Origin: Deltaproteobacteria bacterium
Lineage (GTDB): Bacteria > Desulfobacterota > Syntrophorhabdia > Syntrophorhabdales > Syntrophorhabdaceae
Assembly (NCBI GenBank): GCA_029553295.1
Contig: JAKPCK010000062.1
Location: 1-61,176 of the forward strand
DNA: 61,176 nucleotides
Direction of reading: 5' to 3'
The notes under the pieces were generated by a model, which was not told where the DNA came from, did not search any database, and saw nothing but the letters and a program-made list of their open reading frames with translations. Position 1 is the stretch's first letter; every line of letters begins with the position of its first letter. The translations under genes were made by a program, and so were the position numbers. Shown here piece after piece: positions 17,999 to 25,603 of the stretch.

Positions 17999-18166
17999 TT
18001 ACTTTTTCTCAGGTGCTGGAGCTGCCTTCTCAGGTGCTGGAGCTGCCGGTTTTGCCTCTTCCTTTGGTGGTGCTGGTTTTGGCGGCTCAGCTGATGGTCC
18101 GCAGCCCATTAATGCAAAACCTGCAAAAAATGTAACTGCTACAAAGAGTACCAACAGTTTTTTCAT
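17999..18166 (-). CDS. Small 55-residue lipoprotein, Pro/Ala-rich
   Basis: A short gene with an excellent RBS (AGGAGGTGACAATA before the ATG at 18166). The product begins [20 protein letters not shown] and has the lipobox ALMGC with Cys at residue 22. The mature part is about 33 residues of Pro, Ala, Glu and Lys, ending in two copies of AAPAPEK (encoded by a 21-base tandem repeat near 18008-18048). No folded domain is possible at this length. It lies directly upstream of pal, so it is likely an outer-membrane spacer or stabilising lipoprotein (inference). I do not know a family name. Confidence 0.8.
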   Translation of the reverse strand: MKKLLVLFVAVTFFAGFALMGCGPSAEPPKPAPPKEEAKPAAPAPEKAAPAPEKK

Positions 18167-18200
18167 TATTGTCACCTCCTTTCGTATTTTTTAAATCTGA

Positions 18201-18219
18201 TTGATATATAATATATCAA
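18201..18219. promoter_or_regulatory. Perfect 19-base palindrome upstream of the small lipoprotein gene
   Basis: TTGATATAT-A-ATATATCAA has 9-base arms around a single base. It lies 35 bases upstream of the lipoprotein start, where a minus-strand promoter must be, so it may be an operator. It could also supply -10-like elements because of its AT content. Confidence 0.45.
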
Positions 18220-18233
18220 AACAGATAAGTAAA

Positions 18234-19157
18234 TTAAAATTTTTTTATAGTTACAAAATTTTTTATCTCCTCCACATCTTTTTTTGTAACGATGCTGTAT
18301 GTATGGTTCAGCGTTGATGCGGTGCCACAGGCAACCCCAAGGGATAGGGCATCTTCAATAGTATTTCCCATAGATAGCATAAATGCCATACCCGCTATCA
18401 ATGAGTCCCCGGCACCCATAGAGTTTCTCACCTTAACTGCCGGGGGTATTGCCTGTATAGTTTCTTCTTTTGTTATTGCTAAAGCCCCCTTCTGGCCCAT
18501 GGAGACAACAATCACATCCATATTATCCAAAAGAGGCCTTGCATGCTCTATTATCTCCCCCACATCTTTTATCTGTTTGTTTACAAGCCTGCTGAATTCG
18601 TGGATATTGGGTTTTATCATATATGGTCGGGCATGTATGCCCTTTTTAAAAACATCACCATCTGCATCCAGGATTACCCTGACCCCTCTTTCATTTAGGT
18701 TTGTTATCATCTGAGGAAAAAGGGAGTCATTTATACCAATAGGGTAACCACTACTTATAACTACATAGTTTCCTTTTGGGATAACCTTTATCTTATCAAG
18801 GAAAAGGGATATATCTAAAGTTGATAACCCGGGGTCAGATGTGCTGAGTAGGGTCTTTAGTCTCTTTTTTTTCTGGTGTATGATGATGTTTGACCTTGTT
18901 TCAGAGCTGGTCCTTATAAAATCACAGATAATCCCCTCATTAATCAGTATGCCCTCTAATTCAAGACCCCTGTATCCGCCTATAAAACCAAGGGCAGTGG
19001 TCTCACCGCCCAACTCCTTTATTACCCTTGATATATCTATGCCTTTTCCAGATGGACGCCTGTTTTCCCCTATAACCTTGTTTACATCATCATATACAAG
19101 CTCCTCAACATCTATTGTGATGTCCAGGGTAGGGTTTAGTGTTATCGTATATATCAT
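18234..19157 (-). CDS. PfkB-family kinase, 1-phosphofructokinase/tagatose-6-phosphate kinase type
   Basis: The 307-residue ribokinase-fold sugar kinase begins MIYTITLNPTLDITIDVEEL, the signature start of the FruK/LacC subgroup. It contains the substrate motif GENRRPSGKGIDISR and the ATP/anion-hole motif NSMGAGDSLIAGM with the catalytic Asp. FruK-type enzymes phosphorylate fructose-1-P, while LacC and PfkB act on tagatose-6-P or fructose-6-P; sequence alone does not decide. I chose ATG 19157 over 19193 because the conserved start aligns there. Confidence 0.85.
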   Translation of the reverse strand: MIYTITLNPTLDITIDVEELVYDDVNKVIGENRRPSGKGIDISRVIKELGGETTALGFIGGYRGLELEGILINEGIICDFIRTSSETRSNIIIHQKKKRLKTLLSTSDPGLSTLDISLFLDKIKVIPKGNYVVISSGYPIGINDSLFPQMITNLNERGVRVILDADGDVFKKGIHARPYMIKPNIHEFSRLVNKQIKDVGEIIEHARPLLDNMDVIVVSMGQKGALAITKEETIQAIPPAVKVRNSMGAGDSLIAGMAFMLSMGNTIEDALSLGVACGTASTLNHTYSIVTKKDVEEIKNFVTIKKF

Positions 19158-19270
19158 TGAAAATGCAAATTTTATTAAATCTGTAAAGCCCAACAGGTTT
19201 TACAGGTTGTTTTTTTTATTATTTAATGTTAATTAGTCAATCACAGATATTATACAAAAAAAATAAAAAA

Positions 19271-20449
19271 ATGAAAATAATCTTTATTTTTTTATTAATC
19301 TTTTTTCCCTTTAAGGTTTTCAGTGCTGCCTTTTTAATATACAATCAGGATGCAAAGGCAAACAGCATGGGTATGGCGGTGAGTGCATCCATAGACAATA
19401 GCTCTGCTGTATTCTATAACCCTGCTATGCTCCCTGAACTCAAGGGCTCTGGATTTTTAGCCGGTGATATATTAGCCTATCCGAGGATGACCTATGAAGA
19501 CCCCATATCCGGAGAAAAATATATAACCAAAACAGGCTCCCATCACATCCCCCATTTGTATATGAGGTATACGAAAGACAGACTCGCTTTAGGGCTCGGC
19601 ATATTTTCCCCTTTTGGCCTCTCAACCCAATGGCCCAATAACTGGATAGGTAGATACAATATTATCTTTGCCGAGATAAAAACAACCTTTGTAAACCCTG
19701 TAGTGGCTTACAGGATAAATGATAGCATATCTATAGGAGGTGGCCTGTCATATATCCAGAGTTATGTCACTTTCAAGAGCGCATTAAATCTGTTTCCCTT
19801 GTCAGATGGCCTGTCAAGGCTATCAGGTGATGGAGATGGGATAGGTTACAACGGCGCTATATTTGTAAGACTGCCTAATGACCTTGCCTTATCATTTACA
19901 TACAGGAGCCCGGTCAGGATAAAATACAGGGGGAGGGCAAAGTTCTACCTGCCCCCTCCACTGGTATCTACCTCCACAGGGGCATCTACGACCCTGACCC
20001 TGCCTTTTATATGTGCAGCAGGTATTGCAAAAAAGCATGGGCAGTTTATCTTCGAGGCAGATATCCTTTATACAGGTTGGTCATCCATGAGTAATTATCA
20101 GATTTCATCAGACAATGGTATGGCAGACGGTTTTTTTTACAAAAACTGGCGAAATTCGCCAAGCATAGCCCTAGGGGTTAACTATTTTTCTGGAAAGAAC
20201 ATGGAGATCAAAGGAGGCTATATGTTCGATAAGACACCCATCCCGAAAAAGACCCTTGGTCCTGAACTCCCTGATAGCACAAGGCATATATTCACATCTG
20301 GTATAACATATAAAAAAGGGGATTATAGATTTAGCATAGGTTACCAGGCCACATTTTTTAATGATACAAAATCTTACATGGCAGGGATGGCCGGTAAATA
20401 TACAGGGTTTGCACACCTTATAATGTTTGGTATGGAATTTGGAGAATAG
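19271..20449 (+). CDS. OmpP1/FadL/TodX-family outer-membrane transporter
   Basis: The 392-residue protein begins with a signal peptide (MKIIFIFLLIFFPFKVFSA). It continues with the FadL hallmark N-terminus, Ala-Phe-x-x-Y-N-Q-D-A-K-A-N-S-M-G-M-A and then NSSAVFYNPAMLPEL. The remainder shows alternating amphipathic strands of a 14-strand barrel, ending in aromatic-rich MFGMEFGE. FadL proteins import hydrophobic molecules such as fatty acids or aromatics. I chose ATG 19271 over the earlier ATG so that the signal peptide starts cleanly. No clear RBS is seen. No fatty acid degradation genes are adjacent. Confidence 0.9.
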   Translation: MKIIFIFLLIFFPFKVFSAAFLIYNQDAKANSMGMAVSASIDNSSAVFYNPAMLPELKGSGFLAGDILAYPRMTYEDPISGEKYITKTGSHHIPHLYMRYTKDRLALGLGIFSPFGLSTQWPNNWIGRYNIIFAEIKTTFVNPVVAYRINDSISIGGGLSYIQSYVTFKSALNLFPLSDGLSRLSGDGDGIGYNGAIFVRLPNDLALSFTYRSPVRIKYRGRAKFYLPPPLVSTSTGASTTLTLPFICAAGIAKKHGQFIFEADILYTGWSSMSNYQISSDNGMADGFFYKNWRNSPSIALGVNYFSGKNMEIKGGYMFDKTPIPKKTLGPELPDSTRHIFTSGITYKKGDYRFSIGYQATFFNDTKSYMAGMAGKYTGFAHLIMFGMEFGE

Positions 20450-20471
20450 GAGAATCCTATTTTTATCGTTC

Positions 20472-20492
20472 AAGACCTTTTATAAAGGTCTT
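20472..20492. terminator. Hairpin after the FadL-type gene
   Basis: AAGACCTTT-TAT-AAAGGTCTT is a perfect 9-pair stem with a 3-base loop, 22 bases after the porin stop. The following T tract is interrupted (TATATAGTTTT), so termination may be moderate. Confidence 0.45.
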
Positions 20493-20518
20493 ATATAGTT
20501 TTAGGTGATGAGGAAAAT

Positions 20519-20953
20519 ATGAAGGAAGGCGCAGCTGTTAATTTAAAAAAGGGGCTTATAAATGGCCTGTCCATAACCTTACTCATGGTAAAGGTTATTG
20601 TCCCCTGTTATATAATAATCGAGATTATAAAGCATTTTGGCATAATAGGCATAATCAGCGAGTTCTTTAAGCCCTTCATGAGGTTTTTTGGGCTCCCTGG
20701 CGAGGCTGCCCTGGCTATCATCGCAGGCTATACCATAAACCTCTATGCAGCCATTGCAGTTATTTCACCCCTTAATCTTTCATCCAAGGATATAACCATT
20801 GTTGCCCTTATCCTTGGTATATCCCACAGCCTCTCTGTTGAGACGCCGGTGACCCAGAAGACAGGGGTCAATGGATGGTTACTTCTTGTTTTGAGGATAT
20901 CTTTAAGTCTCCTTGCTGGAGCAGGACTGAATCTGATATGGACATTATTCTAA
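20519..20953 (+). CDS. Gate-domain (nucleoside recognition) membrane protein, first half
   Basis: The 144-residue integral membrane protein has about four hydrophobic segments. It carries a Gate/nucleoside-recognition pattern (FFKPFMRFFGLPGEAALAII and ILGISHSLSVETPVTQKTG). It resembles one half of SpmA/SpmB or YjiH-like split pairs. The partner half overlaps its 3' end (20938-21363). The transported solute is unknown; GC context matches the neighbours. Confidence 0.75.
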   Translation: MKEGAAVNLKKGLINGLSITLLMVKVIVPCYIIIEIIKHFGIIGIISEFFKPFMRFFGLPGEAALAIIAGYTINLYAAIAVISPLNLSSKDITIVALILGISHSLSVETPVTQKTGVNGWLLLVLRISLSLLAGAGLNLIWTLF

Positions 20954-21363
20954 CCGCATTAAAAAACTCAGCACTCCTTACGGGGCAGCTCCTTTTAATA
21001 ATACTGCCTCTTACCATATCTTATGAATTTTTAAAACACCGCCAGGAGGGTATAGCTAAAAGGCAATTCAGGGTTTTTGGCATAACTGCCAATGGCCTTA
21101 TCCCGCTTCTGACAGGTATTATAATAGGCCTTACCTATGGCGCAGGCGTTATAATACACTCCATTAGGTCATCTAATATGGATAAAAAAGAGGCATTCCT
21201 CATACTCCTTTTTCTGTCCATATGCCATGCCATTATAGAGGATACCCTTATCTTTGTTGTTATAGGTGCAAACGGCTTGATATTGATAGTAGCAAGATTT
21301 ATCCTTGCCTTTGCCTTCACCTATATAGCCTACAGATGGCTATTTTTTAGAAAGCCCCTTTAG
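20938..21363 (+). CDS. Gate-domain membrane protein, second half
   Basis: From ATG 20938 the product is 141 residues, with four hydrophobic segments and a repeat of the Gate pattern (GLIPLLTGIIIGLTYGAGVII and LLFLSICHAIIEDTLIF). The His-x3-E-D motif mirrors the HSLSVET motif of the previous protein, so the two look like inverted-topology halves of one transporter. It overlaps the first half by 16 bases. I chose this start over 20875 because the upstream residues are shadow sequence. Its 3' end overlaps the convergent hisS by 24 bases. Confidence 0.75.
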   Translation: MDIILTALKNSALLTGQLLLIILPLTISYEFLKHRQEGIAKRQFRVFGITANGLIPLLTGIIIGLTYGAGVIIHSIRSSNMDKKEAFLILLFLSICHAIIEDTLIFVVIGANGLILIVARFILAFAFTYIAYRWLFFRKPL

Positions 21364-22608
21364 ATTATCAATGAGATTGGTGAGGTCAAGGGGCAGGGTG
21401 GTCTGGCTACTGTGGGCCATATCCCTTACTATAAGGATACCTTTGTCTATCTCGTCATCCCCTATTATCAATACTGTATCTGCACCCACTGAGTCTGCAT
21501 AACGCATCTGGGACTTGAGGGACTTTGCATCGGGGAGATAAAAAAACTTGACATTATTTTCTGTAAAAAGCCTCATCATGGGGACTATAAAACCCTTTGC
21601 CCTATCGCCTAAGTATGCCAGAAATACAGTAGAACCATCTTTTTTCACGGATGTTGAGATTAAAAGAGAGAGCCTGTCAACGCCTATGGCAAACCCTATC
21701 CCAGGCACAGGTGGTCCACCCATAGACTGGACAAGGTTATCATACCTGCCCCCGGCAAGAAAGGCATTCTGGGAGCCAAGACCGCCTGATGTTACCTCGA
21801 AAACAGTCCTTGTATAATAATCAAGGCCCCGGACAAGCCTTTTGTTGACGGTTATGGGGATATTGAGTTCTTCTGTATGGGATAGAAAGCCATCAAAGTG
21901 GACCCTGCAGGGGTCACAGAGATTATCGAAGAGCAGTGGCGAAGAACCACTTATCTCTTTGCAACCAGGGCTTTTGCAGTCGAAGATCCTCAAGGGGTTT
22001 TTCTGGAGTCTTCTCCTGCAGTCTTCACAGAGGTCTTGTTTTTTGTCTTCAAAGTATCCTACTATGAGTCTTTTGAAGCCCTCCCTGCATTCAGGGCAAC
22101 CAACACTGTTGGTCTCTATGGTGTATTCTGCAAGACCTATGGATTTAAGGATGAGATATATCATCCAGATTAGTTCTGCATCTATGATGGGTGCCTCAAT
22201 CCCAAACACCTCCACATCTACCTGTCTGAACTCCCTGTATCTACCCTTTTGCGGCCTCTCATGCCTGAACATGGGGCCTATGGAAAAGAGCTTGCTAATC
22301 CTTTCCTTGGCAAACATACCTGTCTCGAGATATGCCCTTACCATCCCGGCAGTGGCCTCTGGTCGCAATGTTACTGAATCACCGCCTGTATCTGTAAAGG
22401 TAAACATCTCCTTTTCCACTATGTCTGTAGCATCTCCTATAGTCCTTACGAAAAGCCCTGTGTTTTCCAGTACAGGTATAATAATCTCTTTGTAGCCAAA
22501 GAGTTCAAGGTATCTCCTTGAGATGTCCTCTATAAGTCTAAATCTTATGACCTCATCCCCGTAAATGTCCCTAAAACCTCTCAAGCTTTTTATCTTTTCC
22601 ATATGCAC
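21340..22608 (-). CDS. hisS: Histidyl-tRNA synthetase
   Basis: This class II aminoacyl-tRNA synthetase of 422 residues charges tRNA-His. Motif 2 is in SVTLRPEATAGMVRAYLE and FRHERPQKGRYREFRQ. The histidine-binding loop is RRLVRGLDYYTRTVFEV-like (here KRLVRGLDYYTRTVFEV). Motif 3 includes GIGFAIGVDRL. The C-terminal anticodon domain is present, so the length is normal. A slightly shorter start at ATG 22602 (MEKIKSLRG) is equally possible. It overlaps the convergent membrane protein gene by 24 bases. Confidence 0.97.
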   Translation of the reverse strand: MHMEKIKSLRGFRDIYGDEVIRFRLIEDISRRYLELFGYKEIIIPVLENTGLFVRTIGDATDIVEKEMFTFTDTGGDSVTLRPEATAGMVRAYLETGMFAKERISKLFSIGPMFRHERPQKGRYREFRQVDVEVFGIEAPIIDAELIWMIYLILKSIGLAEYTIETNSVGCPECREGFKRLIVGYFEDKKQDLCEDCRRRLQKNPLRIFDCKSPGCKEISGSSPLLFDNLCDPCRVHFDGFLSHTEELNIPITVNKRLVRGLDYYTRTVFEVTSGGLGSQNAFLAGGRYDNLVQSMGGPPVPGIGFAIGVDRLSLLISTSVKKDGSTVFLAYLGDRAKGFIVPMMRLFTENNVKFFYLPDAKSLKSQMRYADSVGADTVLIIGDDEIDKGILIVRDMAHSSQTTLPLDLTNLIDNLKGLSKK

Positions 22609-22633
22609 CTGCTCTGTAAAGATATAATTATAA

Positions 22634-24238
22634 CTACATATCCCAGGGGGTTGTAAATAGTGGGTATCTAAACTCTATGAGATAGGGCTCGTCCCATGTT
22701 ATACCCTGGAGTATTTTTTTAAGGCCCTGTATAGAGCTTGTTTGTTTTGCCTTTATGTCAAAGGCCCTGGCTATTTCTGTAAAATCAGGGTTTAAAAGCC
22801 CCATGGCGCCCTCAATACCATATCTTTTTCTCATCATGTCTTCAAGGATGCCAAAGCCAGAATTGTTATAAACAAGGATTACCACAGGCACCTTGTATTT
22901 CTTCAAGGTAGATAGTTCGCCTATGCCGGGTAATGCCCCTCCGTCACCGCATATGCAGAGACAAGGTCTATCTGGTGCGCCTATCTTTGCCCCTATAGAG
23001 GCAGGAAGGGCATAAAATATAGGCGAGATCCCCCTGGGCATGATAAATGTCCTTTGTCTATATACAGGGAAATAATATTCTGCCCAGTAAGAGATAAGGT
23101 TCAGGTCCCATACTGTTATGGTATCCTCTGGTATGGCAGTCCTGATGGTATCTATGATTTTAAAGCCCTTTTGTTTTTTTAGAAGGGCATATCTCTCCTG
23201 TTCCTTTTGTTTTTTTATACGGTCCAGTTCCCAGTTAAATTTTTTTCTGCTTAACAGATCCTTTAATTTATACAGAAAATCTTCTATTTTACACGGTAAC
23301 CCAATGGCTGTTGGATAGTTTTTCCCGAACCACCGGTCATCTATGTCTATATGGATGAGCTCTCTTATCTTTACACCCCTTCTTTTGGCATCCACATCAC
23401 GGAGCCTTGTGCCAATAGCAATGACAATATCTGCCTCGCCGAGGGTTTTGTTGGTGATGCCTTTCTGCATTACATTGCCGAGGCTAAAGCCTGATCTCTC
23501 ATCAACTATGCCCTTGCCCCCGGTGGTGGTAAAAAAGGGTATGGAAGAATCCAAGCATATCTGCCCCAATATCTCCCCTGCATAGTAAGACATGGCAGAC
23601 TTGCCGCATATAATAGCGGGTTTTTCTTTATCCTTTAAAATCGCTTCCATCTTTTCTATGGTATCTCTTAGGCGAGGCGTGTCTTCCTCTGCCATTTTTG
23701 TTACCGAAGATTCGCCTGTGGATTGTCTTACTGATGGTATCTCTCTATCGAGAAATACAAAGGGTATGGATACGACCACAGGGCCCTTCCTGTCTGTTGT
23801 GGCTGTCTTAAGGGCATCCTCCATGGTAGGGATGATTTTATCTAACGATGATACATAAAAGGTCTTTTTCGTAAAATATCTGAATATATTTTCAGGCTCT
23901 GCAAGCTCATGGAGTATGCCCCTGCCATGTTCATCTCTTTTTGTATCTATGTGGACTATAATAAGAGGCGTATCATCACCGTAGGCCTCCATGGAACCGG
24001 ATACCACATTACCGAGGCCTGGACCGGGGGTAACAAAAATAACACCTGCCTCCCCTGTTACCCGTGCATAGCCATCGGCCATATAGGCGATATTAGATTC
24101 ATGCCTGCCCATAAACACATTGATTTTATTAGAGGTAAACGCCTCGTCAAGGGATATTGTGTGAATACCTGGCAAGTAAAAGATATTATTGATGTTATTT
24201 TGTCTTAAAAAAGTTGCAATACCTTGTTTGGCCTGCAT
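22634..24238 (-). CDS. Thiamine diphosphate-dependent enzyme, acetolactate synthase-like
   Basis: This 534-residue ThDP enzyme of the pyruvate oxidase/decarboxylase/ALS family has all three domains. The conserved ThDP-activating Glu lies in MGRHESNIAYMADGYAR. The ThDP/Mg motif is ICGDGGALPGIGEL followed by VVILVYNNSGFGIL (GDG...NN). It is not next to an ilvN small subunit, so it is more likely a decarboxylase or a specialised carboligase than biosynthetic ALS. It is divergent from the XRE-cupin regulator, and an operator-like repeat lies 17 bases upstream of its start, which suggests control by that regulator. Confidence 0.85.
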   Translation of the reverse strand: MQAKQGIATFLRQNNINNIFYLPGIHTISLDEAFTSNKINVFMGRHESNIAYMADGYARVTGEAGVIFVTPGPGLGNVVSGSMEAYGDDTPLIIVHIDTKRDEHGRGILHELAEPENIFRYFTKKTFYVSSLDKIIPTMEDALKTATTDRKGPVVVSIPFVFLDREIPSVRQSTGESSVTKMAEEDTPRLRDTIEKMEAILKDKEKPAIICGKSAMSYYAGEILGQICLDSSIPFFTTTGGKGIVDERSGFSLGNVMQKGITNKTLGEADIVIAIGTRLRDVDAKRRGVKIRELIHIDIDDRWFGKNYPTAIGLPCKIEDFLYKLKDLLSRKKFNWELDRIKKQKEQERYALLKKQKGFKIIDTIRTAIPEDTITVWDLNLISYWAEYYFPVYRQRTFIMPRGISPIFYALPASIGAKIGAPDRPCLCICGDGGALPGIGELSTLKKYKVPVVILVYNNSGFGILEDMMRKRYGIEGAMGLLNPDFTEIARAFDIKAKQTSSIQGLKKILQGITWDEPYLIEFRYPLFTTPWDM

Positions 24239-24254
24239 TTTATCACCTTATGTA

Positions 24255-24272
24255 AGTTTAGCATACTAACCT
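24255..24272. promoter_or_regulatory. Operator-like inverted repeat, copy 1
   Basis: AGTTTA-GCATAC-TAACCT matches the pattern AGTTTA-N6-TAAACT at 11 of 12 arm positions. It lies 17 bases upstream of the ThDP enzyme start on the minus strand. The second copy is at 24317-24334. Confidence 0.45.
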
Positions 24273-24294
24273 CTAAAGTTAAATAAAATTTTAC

Positions 24295-24324
24295 TTGACA
24301 ACAGGAGTTATATTTTAGTTTAAT
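24295..24324 (+). promoter_or_regulatory. Sigma-70-type promoter for the XRE-cupin regulator
   Basis: TTGACA (24295-24300) and TTTAAT (24319-24324) are separated by 18 bases, about 34 bases before the regulator ATG. The -10 element sits inside the inverted repeat 24317-24334, as expected for autorepression. Confidence 0.55.
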
Positions 24325-24334
24325 ACCGTAAACT
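24317..24334. promoter_or_regulatory. Operator-like inverted repeat, copy 2
   Basis: AGTTTA-ATACCG-TAAACT is a perfect 6-base inverted repeat with a 6-base spacer that covers the -10 element of the regulator promoter. It shares its sequence with the repeat at 24255-24272. Confidence 0.5.
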
Positions 24335-24357
24335 TCTTGTAGGCTTATAGTGTTATT

Positions 24358-24909
24358 ATGAAAATAGACGGTGCAAGCATAGGTGAGAGAATAAAGATGT
24401 TAAGGCAGGCGAAATCCCTTACCCAGGAGGAGCTTGCCATAAGGGCTGGACTTACAAAGGGTTTTATATCCCAGATAGAGAGAAACCTGACATCCCTATC
24501 TGTAGAGAGCCTCATCGGTATCTTGGATGCCCTTGATGAAAAGCCCTCAACTTTTTTTAACGGTGCATTTGATGAAAAGATTGTCTTTAAATTAAGGGAT
24601 CGGGTTGACCTGGAGATGGAAAACGTAAAGGCATTCCAGATACTTGTACCTGCTGCACAGAATAGACAGATGGACCCTGCCCTTTTGGAGTTGAATGCCC
24701 AAGAGAAAACCCCGGAGGAGGAGCCCCATGAGGGCGAGGAGTTTGGATATGTAATAAATGGAAGTATCGAATTGGTTTTAGGGGGAAAGGCATATAAACT
24801 GAAAAAAGGGGAGTGCTTCTATTTTAAGGCAACAAAGAAACATTATATAGCAAATAGGCGAAAGAACAAGGCCTATGTTTTATGGGTATCTTCACCACCT
24901 AATTTTTAG
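24358..24909 (+). CDS. XRE-cupin transcriptional regulator, PuuR-like
   Basis: The 183-residue regulator has an N-terminal XRE helix-turn-helix (ERIKMLRQAKSLTQEELAIRAGLTKGFISQIERN, residues 10-45 roughly). A C-terminal cupin sensor domain follows (EGEEFGYVINGSIELVLGG and LKKGECFYFKATKKHYIANR). This architecture is that of PuuR and relatives, several of which sense polyamines. It lies immediately upstream of four polyamine-synthesis genes, so it likely controls them and/or the divergent ThDP enzyme (inference). Two matching inverted repeats in its upstream region are candidate binding sites. Confidence 0.88.
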   Translation: MKIDGASIGERIKMLRQAKSLTQEELAIRAGLTKGFISQIERNLTSLSVESLIGILDALDEKPSTFFNGAFDEKIVFKLRDRVDLEMENVKAFQILVPAAQNRQMDPALLELNAQEKTPEEEPHEGEEFGYVINGSIELVLGGKAYKLKKGECFYFKATKKHYIANRRKNKAYVLWVSSPPNF

Positions 24910-24964
24910 TTATGGATAGGAGATGGAGATAAAGTTAAATATCTATTTTAAAGAAACAAAAGGA

Positions 24965-25000
24965 GCCTGGTCTTCAGGCGGAGATAACCAACAATTGGTT
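24965..25000 (+). promoter_or_regulatory. Two hairpins in the leader of the polyamine operon
   Basis: GCCTG-GTCTT-CAGGC (24965-24979) is followed by AACCAA-CAA-TTGGTT (24986-25000), both perfect stems. They sit between the regulator stop and the arginine decarboxylase RBS (GGGAGG, 25016-25021). They may be an RNA control element or, for the second, a protein operator. Confidence 0.35.
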
Positions 25001-25029
25001 GGGAAATAAGAGCTTGGGAGGTGGACAAA

Positions 25030-25503
25030 GTGATCATAAAAACACCCACAAAATTTTTTCTTGTCAGCGGTTCTTCCGAGGGATATTCATTGCTTAATGC
25101 CTTTGATGGTGCCCTTATAGCATCAGGCGTTGGCGATACCAATCTTGTTAAAATGAGCAGTATACTCCCACCTGGTTGTGTGGAGATTAATCCACCTCCG
25201 GTGCCAATGCCTCAGGGGGCCCTTGTGCCCGTTGCCTATGCATCCCGTAGCAGCAATGTCCCCGGTGAAGTAATATCTGCTGCTGTGGCAATAGGTATAC
25301 CAAAGGATGAGAAGAGCGCCGGGCTAATAATGGAATATTCTGCCAATGACGATGAGGATGTGGTTGTAAATCAGGTAAAGAGGATGGTAGAAGAGGGCAT
25401 GAAGCTAAGGAACAGGGCTATAAAAGAGATAATGGCCAAATCAGCAACCCACAAGGTTGTAAATATAGGCGCTGTATTTGCCGGTGTTGTCCTTTGGGAT
25501 TAG
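25030..25503 (+). CDS. pdaD: Pyruvoyl-dependent arginine decarboxylase
   Basis: PvlArgDC converts arginine to agmatine and CO2 using a pyruvoyl group made by self-cleavage of a Ser-Ser bond. The 157-residue product has the family pattern GVGDTNLVKMSSILPPG, with the cleavage pair at S43-S44. A downstream LIMEYSAND segment contains the conserved Glu. Length matches the family. I chose GTG 25030 because GGGAGG lies 8 bases upstream; the GTG at 25021 overlaps that RBS. It is the first enzyme of the adjacent polyamine operon. Confidence 0.92.
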   Translation: MIIKTPTKFFLVSGSSEGYSLLNAFDGALIASGVGDTNLVKMSSILPPGCVEINPPPVPMPQGALVPVAYASRSSNVPGEVISAAVAIGIPKDEKSAGLIMEYSANDDEDVVVNQVKRMVEEGMKLRNRAIKEIMAKSATHKVVNIGAVFAGVVLWD

Positions 25504-25603
25504 TCTTCATAGGGACTAAAAAAGGATTGGCCCTAAACCTGCAGTATTCTCATAAACAAATCCTTAATAATTTATTTGCTATGGATAATAGGGACATAAC
25601 CCC

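Noticed and set aside
17928-17999. Upstream start (ATG 17999) for pal
   Set aside because: It would put 24 hydrophilic residues before the lipoprotein signal and overlaps the previous gene's stop.
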